Below are positions 41,552 to 49,886 of a stretch of DNA of 64,000 nt, one piece after another. The notes beneath the pieces are model-generated. The model made no database searches and was not told the origin of the DNA. It was given only the letters and a program-made list of their open reading frames with translations. How positions within the stretch are numbered: the first letter of the stretch is position 1; the number at the start of each line of letters is the position of its first letter. The DNA lies in NCBI GenBank assembly GCA_017302895.1, contig JAFLBV010000001.1:992001-1056000 (forward strand), in the 5' to 3' direction. A program made the position numbers and the translations under genes. The stretch comes from Ignavibacteria bacterium (GTDB lineage: Bacteria > Bacteroidota > Ignavibacteria > Ignavibacteriales > Ignavibacteriaceae).

Positions 41552-42675
41552 AGGTTTCGCAGAAAGCAAAAAAAACAGGGCATCCCAGTGGTGATGTAGT
41601 TAAAATTCTTCGAACAGAACAACATACAACCCTGATTCTGTGTGACGGGCTCGGTTCCGGAGTCAGGGCGAACATTTTCGCGGAAATGGCAGCGTCACGA
41701 CTTAAAGAATTACTGAGCACGGGTTTCTCTCTCCGCAAAGCATTCACAAACACAGTCGTTACCATGGAGGATGCCAAAAGGGCTGATCTTCCTTACTCTG
41801 CAATTACCATCATCAGGGTGCTCAACGATGGTTTGACCACGATTCTGTCGTATGAGACACCGCTTCCGGTATTCCTTTCGGGGAAAACAGCCTATCCGTT
41901 AAAAGGAAGAGTTTATAACAACGGAACCGCCTTTATTACGGAGATCAACTGTGTCTTAAATTTGGGAGAGGGAATCCTTGCAGTGACCGACGGGGTTACT
42001 CAGGCAGGAATCGGAAAATCTTTCACTCACGGATGGGAAGTTGAAGGGCTTACCGCACACTTAAACCATCTCCTGAAAAAAGGGGAATCGTTTAAGCATC
42101 TCCCTGATCTTGTCAGAGATGAAGCGGTGACTCACTGGGGAGAGAAGCAGGGGGACGATGTTAGCGTTGCTCTCGGATTTGCAAGAAAAGGTAGAATTGT
42201 AAATGTTTTTACCGGTCCACCTGCAGATCCCTCACGGGACGATGAAGCATTTGACTCATTTTTTGGAAATTCGGGGGTAAAAATTGTCTGCGGAGCTTCA
42301 ACTGCGAAAATAGCAGCCCGGTTTTTGAATAAACCGCTCTCAGTAAATGAGGATTTCTCTGACTCGATAACCCCGCCCGATTACGAAATTGAAGGTGTCG
42401 ATCTCGTTACCGAGGGAGCTGTCACACTTAATCAGGTTTACAATATTTGGGATGAAGATTCACGAAAACTCGATGCTGACAATCCGGTAACAGTGCTCTA
42501 TTCTCTCCTTACTGCAGCGGACAGGATAAATTTTTTCATCGGGTCTGCCAAAAATCCGGCGTCCGATGACATTTCATTCGCTCAGATGGGAATACTTGGC
42601 AGGGAGAAAATAATTCCGCTTATCATCGCCAGGTTAAAAGAGGAAGGAAAACTGGTGGTGGAAAAACGTTACTAA
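41521..42675 (+). CDS. SpoIIE-type PP2C protein phosphatase
   Basis: A 384-residue protein with the PP2C/SpoIIE phosphatase core: metal-binding Asp in 'TLILCDGLGSGVRAN', 'ILAVTDGVTQAG' and the C-terminal 'GDDVSVALGFARK' (about residue 210-225). These enzymes dephosphorylate a Ser/Thr on a partner, classically an anti-anti-sigma factor. Residues 230-384 form an additional domain I do not recognise. Starting inside hydS shows obligate co-expression, so H2 binding by HydS is inferred to control this phosphatase. No partner kinase or STAS-domain protein is in the window. Start could be either ATG 41521 or 41527. Confidence 0.82.
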   Translation: MAMGYLHIEIEVSQKAKKTGHPSGDVVKILRTEQHTTLILCDGLGSGVRANIFAEMAASRLKELLSTGFSLRKAFTNTVVTMEDAKRADLPYSAITIIRVLNDGLTTILSYETPLPVFLSGKTAYPLKGRVYNNGTAFITEINCVLNLGEGILAVTDGVTQAGIGKSFTHGWEVEGLTAHLNHLLKKGESFKHLPDLVRDEAVTHWGEKQGDDVSVALGFARKGRIVNVFTGPPADPSRDDEAFDSFFGNSGVKIVCGASTAKIAARFLNKPLSVNEDFSDSITPPDYEIEGVDLVTEGAVTLNQVYNIWDEDSRKLDADNPVTVLYSLLTAADRINFFIGSAKNPASDDISFAQMGILGREKIIPLIIARLKEEGKLVVEKRY

Positions 42676-42749
42676 CCAATCGAAGGTTTAGCGTACAACA
42701 CCTGAATGGCTCACTATTAATTCTTGGTTTCCTCTCTCCCGATAGTTGC

Positions 42750-42761
42750 TAAATTCGTAAA
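42750..42761 (+). promoter_or_regulatory. Box TAAATTCGTAAA upstream of the ABC transporter
   Basis: Identical to 39749-39760 in front of hydS, 24 bp before the permease start, in the 110-bp gap after the phosphatase gene. Confidence 0.45.
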
Positions 42762-42785
42762 TTTACGGGACGGTTTCAGGAAATT

Positions 42786-44501
42786 ATGCGCAACTTCATA
42801 TACAGCCTCTTTTTCAACGACCGGCGCGAATTCAGTTTGGTCGATCTTTTTGTAGTGCTTTGCCTTGTTTCCCTGCTCTATGCCGGGGTACAGCTTGCCG
42901 CATACGCTCCCGAATATATAGCAGCACCGACCATTTCTGATTCCCCCTCAGCGCTGCCGGTTTATGCATTCTTCTCAATCATGAGGATGTTTGCAGCCTA
43001 CGCACTGTCGGTACTCTTCACTCTTGTTTACGGCAGAGTTGCAGCATACAACAAAAAAGCCGAAAAATTTCTAATCCCCGTTCTCGATGTACTCCAAAGT
43101 GTTCCAATACTTTCATTTTTACCCGTGGTTGTCCTTAGCCTAACGGCTGTACTTCCGCAGGGAATTGCAGTTGAGGCAGGTTCAATTATCCTGATCTTCA
43201 CTTCGCAGGCATGGAACATGACTTTTGCCTGGTACCAGTCGCTCACCACAATTCCGAAAGATCTGCAGGAAGCGGCGGAAATAAACAAACTGAACAGGTG
43301 GCAACGGTTTCGAAATCTTGAGTTTCCCTTTGGAACAATCAGCTTTATCTGGAACAGTATGATGAGTTGGGCGGGGGGCTGGTTTTTCCTGATGGCTGCC
43401 GAGATATTCACCGTGGGAGACAAAGATTTTCGACTTCCGGGTCTGGGTTCCTTCCTGCACGAAGCATCCGACAAGGGAAACTATACGGCAATTATGTATG
43501 GAGTAGTGACACTTATCCTGATAATCGTTATTCTCGATCAGGTGATATGGCGTCCCCTTCTTGCGTGGTCGGATAAATTCAAGTTTGAAATGACAACGGG
43601 CGATGATCCTCCCGGTTCATGGTTCTATTCTGTAATTGTAAATTCCAACATTGTTTACTCGATAAAAGAGAATATTCTTTTCCCGATTGGAAGGAAAATA
43701 GACCTCTTTTTTTCGCGGCGAAGCAAACCCGTAGTCCCGGTTGAACACTCAAAAGCCTCTGATCTTGCCGCAAAGATTGCAGTTTATTTTACAGGCGGAA
43801 TTATTTTGATCGGTCTGGCAGGAGCGGGAGTGATGCTGGTCGAAGTCGGTCCGGCTGACTGGCTGGAAATTCTATTGGGTGTCTTCGCTACATTTCTCAG
43901 GGTATGTGCAGCATTGCTGATAGCTTTTATGTGGACGATACCTGTAGGGGTTTTAATTGCGACAAACAAAAAAGTGGCAAGGTTTTTACAACCAATGGTG
44001 CAGATTTTTGCGTCCATTCCCGCAACTGCCCTTTTCCCCGTGGTTTTGATGTTCGTCATTACACTTCCTTTTGGTGTAAATCTTGCGTCAATTCTTCTTA
44101 TGTTAATGGGAACGCAGTGGTATCTTCTCTTTAATATCATCGCAGGTGCATCGGCGATTCCGCAGGATTTAAAATATACCGCGCGGCTCCTGCATCTTGG
44201 GCAGATAAAAAAATGGAAAACCCTGATACTTCCGGCACTTTTCCCTTATTTAATTACAGGTGCAATTGCAGCGGGAGGTGGTGCCTGGAACGCAAGTGTG
44301 GTTGCAGAGTTTGTAACCTTTAGCGGTAACACGGTTTCAACAATTGGCATCGGTTCTTCGATAGCTAAAGCAACAGCGGAGGGGAATTTCCCTAAACTGC
44401 TCGCATCGACACTCGTTATGGTAATAACCGTGGTTTTGATCAACAGATTTTTTTGGCGCCGTCTTTACCATCTGGCTGAAGACAGGTTCAAGTTGGAGTA
44501 G
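42786..44501 (+). CDS. Tandem-fused NitT/TauT-type ABC transporter permease
   Basis: A 571-residue inner-membrane protein made of two binding-protein-dependent permease halves. Each holds the permease EAA-type loop ('EAAEINKLNRWQRFRNLEFP' about 160-180; 'TARLLHLGQIKKWKTLILPA' about 460-480), the contact to the ATPase. Roughly a dozen hydrophobic segments. The family imports nitrate, sulfonate, bicarbonate or similar anions, but two-domain forms without a neighbouring substrate-binding protein are poorly characterised. The ATPase gene follows 1 bp after the stop. The leader shares a 12-bp box with hydS. Confidence 0.85.
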   Translation: MRNFIYSLFFNDRREFSLVDLFVVLCLVSLLYAGVQLAAYAPEYIAAPTISDSPSALPVYAFFSIMRMFAAYALSVLFTLVYGRVAAYNKKAEKFLIPVLDVLQSVPILSFLPVVVLSLTAVLPQGIAVEAGSIILIFTSQAWNMTFAWYQSLTTIPKDLQEAAEINKLNRWQRFRNLEFPFGTISFIWNSMMSWAGGWFFLMAAEIFTVGDKDFRLPGLGSFLHEASDKGNYTAIMYGVVTLILIIVILDQVIWRPLLAWSDKFKFEMTTGDDPPGSWFYSVIVNSNIVYSIKENILFPIGRKIDLFFSRRSKPVVPVEHSKASDLAAKIAVYFTGGIILIGLAGAGVMLVEVGPADWLEILLGVFATFLRVCAALLIAFMWTIPVGVLIATNKKVARFLQPMVQIFASIPATALFPVVLMFVITLPFGVNLASILLMLMGTQWYLLFNIIAGASAIPQDLKYTARLLHLGQIKKWKTLILPALFPYLITGAIAAGGGAWNASVVAEFVTFSGNTVSTIGIGSSIAKATAEGNFPKLLASTLVMVITVVLINRFFWRRLYHLAEDRFKLE

Positions 44502-44502
44502 T

Positions 44503-45801
44503 ATGAGCACGATGAAAAAAAACGCATCCCTGGTTGATGTAAAAAAAGTCAGCCAAATCTATGGCAAAGATCAAAAGAAATTTACTGCCCTTTCGGATAT
44601 AGAGTTGAAGATCAATCCGGGTGAGTTTGTTGCTCTGGTGGGACCCTCAGGTTGCGGCAAGAGCACACTGCTGAGGATAATAACAGGACTCCAGAAAGCC
44701 TCAGAGGGCTCCGTCCTCTACAACGGTGAGAAGCTCGAAGGGGTAAATCCAAACGCAACAATTGTATTCCAGACTTTCGCTCTTTTCCCCTGGTTCAATG
44801 TGATCGAGAATGTGGAACTGGCGCTCGCCAACCGTGACATCCCCGCTAAAATGAAAACCGCAAGAGCAATTGAAGCGATTGACAGAGTGGGAATGGACGG
44901 TTATGAAATGGCGTACCCGAGAGAGCTTTCGGGAGGAATGAGGCAGAAAGTCGGATTTGCCAGAGCGATAGTTGCCGAACCGGAGCTCCTCTGTCTCGAC
45001 GAACCTTTTTCAGCGCTCGATGTATTAAGCGCCGAGACACTTCGTGGTGAACTTCTTGAGCTTTGGACCGAGGGAAAACTCCCCACTCAGGCGATTTTAA
45101 TGGTTACACACAATATCGAAGAGGCTGTTTTAATGGCAGACCGGATTGTTGTGATGGATAAAAATCCCGGTCAGATCATCAACGAAATGGTCGTGTCGAT
45201 GGCACATCCCCGGAACAGGAAAAATGCCGAATTTCAGCACATGGTGGATCAGGTCTATTCAGTTCTTGCGGGACAGACACAACCCGAGTACCTCGAGTAT
45301 GGTACCGCACCCGGTGAGCCCGGTATCACCCGTAAGCTGCCGAACATTCCGCTGGCAAACATCTCCTCCATTCTCGAAAATCTGATCGATATGCCGGGTA
45401 AAAACTCGGATATCTACAAACTGGCGGATGAACTCGGACTTGAATCAGATGAACTTCTCGAAGTTACCGAGGCAGCGGAGCTGCTTGGCTTTGTTACTAT
45501 CACATCAGGGGATATTTCCGTTACACCTCTCGGTGAAACCTACGCAGAAGCGTCAATCACCGCAAGAAAAGAGATATTTGCCTCGAGAGTAAAACGGATT
45601 CCAATCTTCAAGTGGCTCCTGAACATGTTGAAGCGGGCTGCAAATCATGAGATTGAGAGAAATATTCTACTTTCAGCTCTCGAACTCGAGTTTTTACCGC
45701 AGGAGGCTGAAGACCAGATTGACATCCTGATGAACTGGGGCAGATACGCCGAGATTTTTGTTTACGACGATCAAACCGAAAGCATCTTCCTGGAAAACTG
45801 A
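44503..45801 (+). CDS. ABC transporter ATP-binding protein with C-terminal AAA-associated domain
   Basis: A 432-residue ATPase of the nitrate/sulfonate family: Walker A 'GPSGCGKSTLL', Q-loop 'FQTFALFPW', signature 'LSGGMRQKV', Walker B 'LLCLDEPFSALD' and switch His in 'MVTHNIEEA'. Residues about 290-432 form the AAA-associated C-terminal domain found with this subfamily. Partner of the fused permease; substrate unknown. No solute-binding protein is encoded within the window. An octad repeat begins directly after the stop. Confidence 0.9.
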   Translation: MSTMKKNASLVDVKKVSQIYGKDQKKFTALSDIELKINPGEFVALVGPSGCGKSTLLRIITGLQKASEGSVLYNGEKLEGVNPNATIVFQTFALFPWFNVIENVELALANRDIPAKMKTARAIEAIDRVGMDGYEMAYPRELSGGMRQKVGFARAIVAEPELLCLDEPFSALDVLSAETLRGELLELWTEGKLPTQAILMVTHNIEEAVLMADRIVVMDKNPGQIINEMVVSMAHPRNRKNAEFQHMVDQVYSVLAGQTQPEYLEYGTAPGEPGITRKLPNIPLANISSILENLIDMPGKNSDIYKLADELGLESDELLEVTEAAELLGFVTITSGDISVTPLGETYAEASITARKEIFASRVKRIPIFKWLLNMLKRAANHEIERNILLSALELEFLPQEAEDQIDILMNWGRYAEIFVYDDQTESIFLEN

Positions 45802-45803
45802 AC

Positions 45804-45843
45804 AATGCAGTAATGCAGTAATCCAATAATGCAATAATTTCTG
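45804..45843. repeat. Period-8 intergenic repeat
   Basis: AATGCAGT, AATGCAGT, AATCCAAT, AATGCAAT, AATTTCTG follow in exact 8-bp steps right after the ABC ATPase stop. Different from the 7-bp family but similar in placement and AT content. Confidence 0.6.
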
Positions 45844-45913
45844 TTGTCAGGGATAAAAAGGTTTGACGGGAGAGGGGAGATAGTTGGAGGGGGTTTGCTG
45901 TTTGAGAAATTTA

Positions 45914-45921
45914 TATATTTG
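45914..45921 (+). promoter_or_regulatory. Candidate -7 box TATATTTG
   Basis: Perfect TAnnTTTG match 27 bp before the lipoprotein ATG at 45949, with a TTTG at 45894-45897 upstream as a possible -33 element at slightly short spacing. Confidence 0.45.
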
Positions 45922-45948
45922 AAAACTGGACATTTAAGATTGAGTTCA

Positions 45949-46761
45949 ATGCGAGTATTCGTGTTAATGGTCATCCTCACCATCGTTGGATGCAAGGCAG
46001 ATACTGCACCTGCAGAAAAAATTGAGATATCCTCAAAAGATAAAATCCCGGCGGGAAGTGTCGCCCCTGCAGTTTTGAAGGATACAATTCTCCTCCTCAA
46101 AGCCGGGGAGACGGAGATAAAAATAAAATTTTATAATTTCGGTTCCGTTTCCCGTAAGGTTTTTATAAATCTTCATGACGACGAGAACACTTCAGTTGAT
46201 GCAACGAAAAAGTTGATTTCTGAGACGGATGACCCTTTCCTCGAGGTGCAGGCACAAGGAGAGAGAAAGATCGCGTTCCGGATAAACAAGAAAAAATACA
46301 GGTTTGATCCCAACAGAATATTTACCCCAGCCGGCATAGAGAAAACACTCAAAGCCAATGGCAAATCCTCCCCTGAGGCAGTAGAAGCAACATCTCTTTT
46401 TGCTGAAAGCATCACCTGTCTTTTGGCAAAATATGATACAATAGTTGCGGTTCACAACAATAAAAGAGGTTATTCCCTCAAAGATTATTTGAAAGGGGGC
46501 TCCTTGGTGAGGGATGCAGATGAGGTGTTCCAAAATCCGAAGATGAGTCCGCATGATTTTTTCTTTGTGGTTGACCGTTCAGATTTCGAACTGATTAAAG
46601 GGAAGGGGATAAATGTTGTTCTTCAGGCGGCAGCAACAGTCACCGATGACGGTTCTCTCTCGGTTTATTGTCAGCAAAAGAAAATCAGATACCTGAATTG
46701 TGAGGCTTTGGAGGGAAATCTGAAGGAGCAGACGAGGATGCTGAGGGAAGTGTTTAAATAG
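45949..46761 (+). CDS. Unrecognised lipoprotein, ~270 aa
   Basis: Starting at ATG 45949, the protein has a short signal peptide and lipobox 'LTIVGC' with Cys at residue 15. It is followed by a Lys/Glu-rich mixed fold with 'GETEIKIKFYNFGSVSRKVF' near residue 50-70 and 'HNNKRGYSLKDYLKGG' in the middle. The longer frame from 45844 is rejected because the -7 box and lipobox fix the start. I do not recognise the family. Probably anchored to the outer membrane's inner face. Monocistronic. Confidence 0.65.
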   Translation: MRVFVLMVILTIVGCKADTAPAEKIEISSKDKIPAGSVAPAVLKDTILLLKAGETEIKIKFYNFGSVSRKVFINLHDDENTSVDATKKLISETDDPFLEVQAQGERKIAFRINKKKYRFDPNRIFTPAGIEKTLKANGKSSPEAVEATSLFAESITCLLAKYDTIVAVHNNKRGYSLKDYLKGGSLVRDADEVFQNPKMSPHDFFFVVDRSDFELIKGKGINVVLQAAATVTDDGSLSVYCQQKKIRYLNCEALEGNLKEQTRMLREVFK

Positions 46762-46834
46762 GGAAGTTAAACGATAAGTTGAAAATTTTTGTTTCTATTA
46801 TATATCCAATATTGTTAAATGCAGAAGAATAGAA

Positions 46835-48094
46835 ATGAAAACAGATAAAAATAAAACACTGATAGTTGTGGGTGCGGGTTTTGCCGGACTCCAGCTCGTA
46901 AAATCGCTTAAAAATTCACCGGTCAGAATTGTGCTGATCGACAAAAGCAACCACCACCTTTTCCAGCCACTTCTGTACCAGGTTGCTGTAAGTGCCCTTT
47001 CACCCGCCGACATTTCGGCACCAATTCGTACCATCTTAAAGAGGCAGAAGAATGTTGAGGTTATCCTTGGAGAAGTGACTGACATCGACAAATCAAACAA
47101 GTCGGTTACTGTTGACGGTCAAAAGGTAAATTTCGATTTCCTCGTCCTTGCCCCCGGTTCCCGGCATTCCTATTTCGGGAAGGATAACTGGGAGGAGAAT
47201 GCCCCCGGACTCAAAACCCTCAAGGATGCGCTTAATATCAGGGAAAACATGCTTGTTTCTTTTGAAGAAGCTGAAAACGAGGCTTTTTTAACGGGGAGAA
47301 ACATTCCCGTAAAATTTGTTGTGATCGGGGGAGGTCCTACCGGAGTTGAGATTGCAGGTTCTTTGGCGGAGATTGCCACAAAGACCCTCCGGAACGATTT
47401 TAGAAATATCGACACCCGTCAGACCAAAATAATACTCGTTGAAGGTTCGGGGAGGCTGCTTGGAGCATACGACTCCCCGTTAAACGAAAAAGCTGCCGAA
47501 AACCTCAGGAACATGGGGGTGGAAGTGCGGCTTAACACCATGGTAACCAATATTGATGAGAAAGGCGTGACGCTGGGTGACGAGAGAATAGAAACGCACA
47601 ATATCATCTGGGCGGCAGGAAATACTGCCTCTCCTCTGATAAAAACTCTCGGAACCGAAACAGACAGAATGGGGAGGGCGATGGTGCGGGAAAACTGCAG
47701 CATAAAAGAGAGCGAAGATATATTTGTAATTGGCGATGCTGCAAACTTCATCGAAAACGGTCAGTCTCTCCCCGGTATTGCACCCGTGGCAATGCAGCAG
47801 GGAAGGTATATCGGCAAATTGATAAAAAACAGACTCGAAAACAGGACTGTTCCGGGCTTTGTTTATTCCAACAAAGGAAGCATGGCAACAATCGGAAGAG
47901 CAAAAGCAATTTTTCAGGCGGGCAACATCAAACTCTCGGGATTTATAGCCTGGGTTTTATGGGCATTTATTCATATTATGTATCTTATCGGCTTCCGTAA
48001 CCGCTACCGTGTAATGGCAGAATGGGTGTGGTATTACATTTCTTTTAAGCCTGGCGCGAGACTTATAACGGGGGAACCAAGGAAAATGCACTAA
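46835..48094 (+). CDS. ndh: Type II NADH dehydrogenase (NDH-2)
   Basis: A 419-residue flavoprotein: FAD-binding 'VVGAGFAGLQLVKSL' at the N-terminus, 'HHLFQPLLYQVAVSALSP' (quinone-site region of NDH-2), NAD-binding 'VIGGGPTGVEIAGSLAE', and 'DIFVIGDAANF'. A C-terminal hydrophobic helix ('FIAWVLWAFIHIMYLIGF') anchors it to the inner membrane. It passes electrons from NADH to quinone without pumping protons. It has its own leader. Confidence 0.92.
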   Translation: MKTDKNKTLIVVGAGFAGLQLVKSLKNSPVRIVLIDKSNHHLFQPLLYQVAVSALSPADISAPIRTILKRQKNVEVILGEVTDIDKSNKSVTVDGQKVNFDFLVLAPGSRHSYFGKDNWEENAPGLKTLKDALNIRENMLVSFEEAENEAFLTGRNIPVKFVVIGGGPTGVEIAGSLAEIATKTLRNDFRNIDTRQTKIILVEGSGRLLGAYDSPLNEKAAENLRNMGVEVRLNTMVTNIDEKGVTLGDERIETHNIIWAAGNTASPLIKTLGTETDRMGRAMVRENCSIKESEDIFVIGDAANFIENGQSLPGIAPVAMQQGRYIGKLIKNRLENRTVPGFVYSNKGSMATIGRAKAIFQAGNIKLSGFIAWVLWAFIHIMYLIGFRNRYRVMAEWVWYYISFKPGARLITGEPRKMH

Positions 48095-48184
48095 TATTAA
48101 ATCAATGTTCATTTAAAGTTTTGAGGCTTATGGAGAAGTGATGTATTGCCTGATGCCTTAGAACTGACCTCGAGATTTAATTCA

Positions 48185-48955
48185 TCACATGGCTTTGATC
48201 AGATCAGCAAAAGCATCAATTCTGATCACTTCTCCCGGCTCAATCAAAAAAGGCAGCAGATCCTCCCTTAGATTCCCTGTATCAAGTAATTGACACCTGG
48301 AAAGGAGTCGGCTCTTCAGCCCGTCGAGATTTGAAATACCGGCTTTTGCATTAAGATAATTAAAATCCGGCTCTGTTTTCGCAAAGAGGTAGGTTGCATC
48401 GTAGAAATCCCGGCCTTTTAGTGTTTTCCTGTTAAGAATAGCCCACAACTTCTGCGAAAGCAGTACCCCTGGTGGAGCAATCTTGATTCTCTGGAAAACA
48501 TCGAACTTATTCAGTAGAAAATAGTCTGGTTTGTAGGGGATAATTTGTTCCTCTGTATCAAGCTGAATAAGAATCTTTTCCGATTCATACCCGGAAAGAT
48601 CGAGATCAAACAGTAATCCCGGGAATCTGAAATAGCATCTGAAAGCATTTCTGCTTACTATTTTAATCTCGACTGAATAGCCTTCATCCGAGAACATTTC
48701 CACAATCAGATCAGATATCTCTCCAAACTCATCCAAACTCAGACCGAAGTTGTCAAGATCGATATCCTCGGAGAATCGTTTGGTACCATGCGCAATCCTG
48801 ATCGCGGTTCCGCCTATGAAGCAGAGCTTATCGGCGTAGTTACTGCTGAATACAACAGCCAGTATCCTGTACTGCAGATATTCCCTCAAGATGTGTCGTT
48901 TGAACTGAACTTCTTTTCCTGAATAGAATGAACTTATCGCTTCCAGGCTTATCAT
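48185..48955 (-). CDS. AbiEii-type nucleotidyltransferase toxin
   Basis: A 256-residue member of the AbiEii/AbiGii family with the nucleotidyltransferase pattern 'FIGGTAIRIAHGTKRFSEDI' followed at once by D-L-D (GG-x12-DxD) and 'LLNKFDVFQRIKI', 'LKGRDFYDATYL'. It is the toxin half of a type IV toxin-antitoxin/abortive-infection pair; AbiEii enzymes transfer nucleotides to tRNA or other targets. Start overlaps the antitoxin stop by 4 bp (ATGA). Confidence 0.88.
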   Translation of the reverse strand: MISLEAISSFYSGKEVQFKRHILREYLQYRILAVVFSSNYADKLCFIGGTAIRIAHGTKRFSEDIDLDNFGLSLDEFGEISDLIVEMFSDEGYSVEIKIVSRNAFRCYFRFPGLLFDLDLSGYESEKILIQLDTEEQIIPYKPDYFLLNKFDVFQRIKIAPPGVLLSQKLWAILNRKTLKGRDFYDATYLFAKTEPDFNYLNAKAGISNLDGLKSRLLSRCQLLDTGNLREDLLPFLIEPGEVIRIDAFADLIKAM

Positions 48956-49560
48956 CTAACAATCCTTTCGAGTTTCCTGAACCGTCGGGTTATTGCAGGG
49001 GAATCGATGTACTTGAGCCAGGCGGTGATCTTCTTAAAATTAATTCCGGCAAACTCGTCACAGTTTATTCGTAACTCTTCAAGCTTACCCTGATCCTCAA
49101 GTCCGGGATTGAGATAAAGAAAATCGAGAATTGCCTTTTCGGGAGTAGCGATCCGTATGGCGGTGTTTCTGTAAACTTTCAGGTCGTAACCGAACATAAG
49201 AGCGGGCTTAACCTTCCTGTAGATATAAAGGCCGGATTCAGATTCGAACCGTGTGGTTTTCTTTGAGCTCACCGAAGTTATGGCAAAGGTTGTCTCGGGT
49301 ATCAAACCGTGCAGACTTAAAGCACTCTCGAGTGAAATATACGAGGGGGCGTATAGCTTGTTCGCCACGAGGAAAAGCATCCACTCATCCGGCCGGTTCC
49401 CGCGGAATGTGAAGACATTCTTTGCCATTCGGCGGATGTATCCTTTTTTCTGCCACTCCACCAACCGGTGGTAGTAAATCTTTTCACCTAAACCGGCAAA
49501 GTCACCGGAAGTGAAAAGGGGATAATCAGAAAACGCAGTTCTAAATGATTGGTAATTCAT
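48952..49560 (-). CDS. AbiEi-type antitoxin (type IV TA)
   Basis: About 202 residues with an N-terminal winged-helix ('YHRLVEWQKKGYIRRMAKNV') and the AbiEi C-terminal domain ('ISLESALSLHGLIPETTFAI', 'ATPEKAILDFLYL'). It neutralises the AbiEii toxin and autorepresses the operon by binding inverted repeats in its promoter. I choose ATG 49560 (or 49566), not the TTG at 49593, because the palindrome 49575-49592 would otherwise lie inside the coding sequence. Confidence 0.85.
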   Translation of the reverse strand: MNYQSFRTAFSDYPLFTSGDFAGLGEKIYYHRLVEWQKKGYIRRMAKNVFTFRGNRPDEWMLFLVANKLYAPSYISLESALSLHGLIPETTFAITSVSSKKTTRFESESGLYIYRKVKPALMFGYDLKVYRNTAIRIATPEKAILDFLYLNPGLEDQGKLEELRINCDEFAGINFKKITAWLKYIDSPAITRRFRKLERIVR

Positions 49561-49574
49561 AAACATTTCATTTT

Positions 49575-49592
49575 TATACTGTTTAAAGTACA
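49575..49592. promoter_or_regulatory. AbiEi operator palindrome
   Basis: TATACT-GTTTAA-AGTACA just upstream of the antitoxin start, suited to autoregulation. A perfect copy is found at 32085-32102. The remaining gap to 49886 shows only a TATATTTG box at 49853. Confidence 0.55.
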
Positions 49593-49852
49593 AAAAAGAA
49601 ACTAAATCAACTAAATAAATTTGATGAGAAAAAAACTATCCAAACATTTAATCACCCGTTAACGGAAAGGACGGTCAGGGGATCAGGTATTCCGGCAAAT
49701 AAAAAGGGCACTTTCTTAAGCTTTTCAGAAAAAGATATATTCTTAAATTTAAATTTGGTTTTAGGATGTTTATCCAAAAGCAGACACTCACGGAATTCCT
49801 CTCTGTCAAATGGTAAACTCTGTCCGTCTGCATCCGATCAGCTAAAAACCAT

Positions 49853-49860
49853 TATATTTG
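49853..49860 (+). promoter_or_regulatory. Candidate -7 box TATATTTG
   Basis: Perfect match 26 bp before the glycosyltransferase ATG at 49887. Confidence 0.45.
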
Positions 49861-49886
49861 AAGTTTAATTTTAGCTTTTTGAGAGA

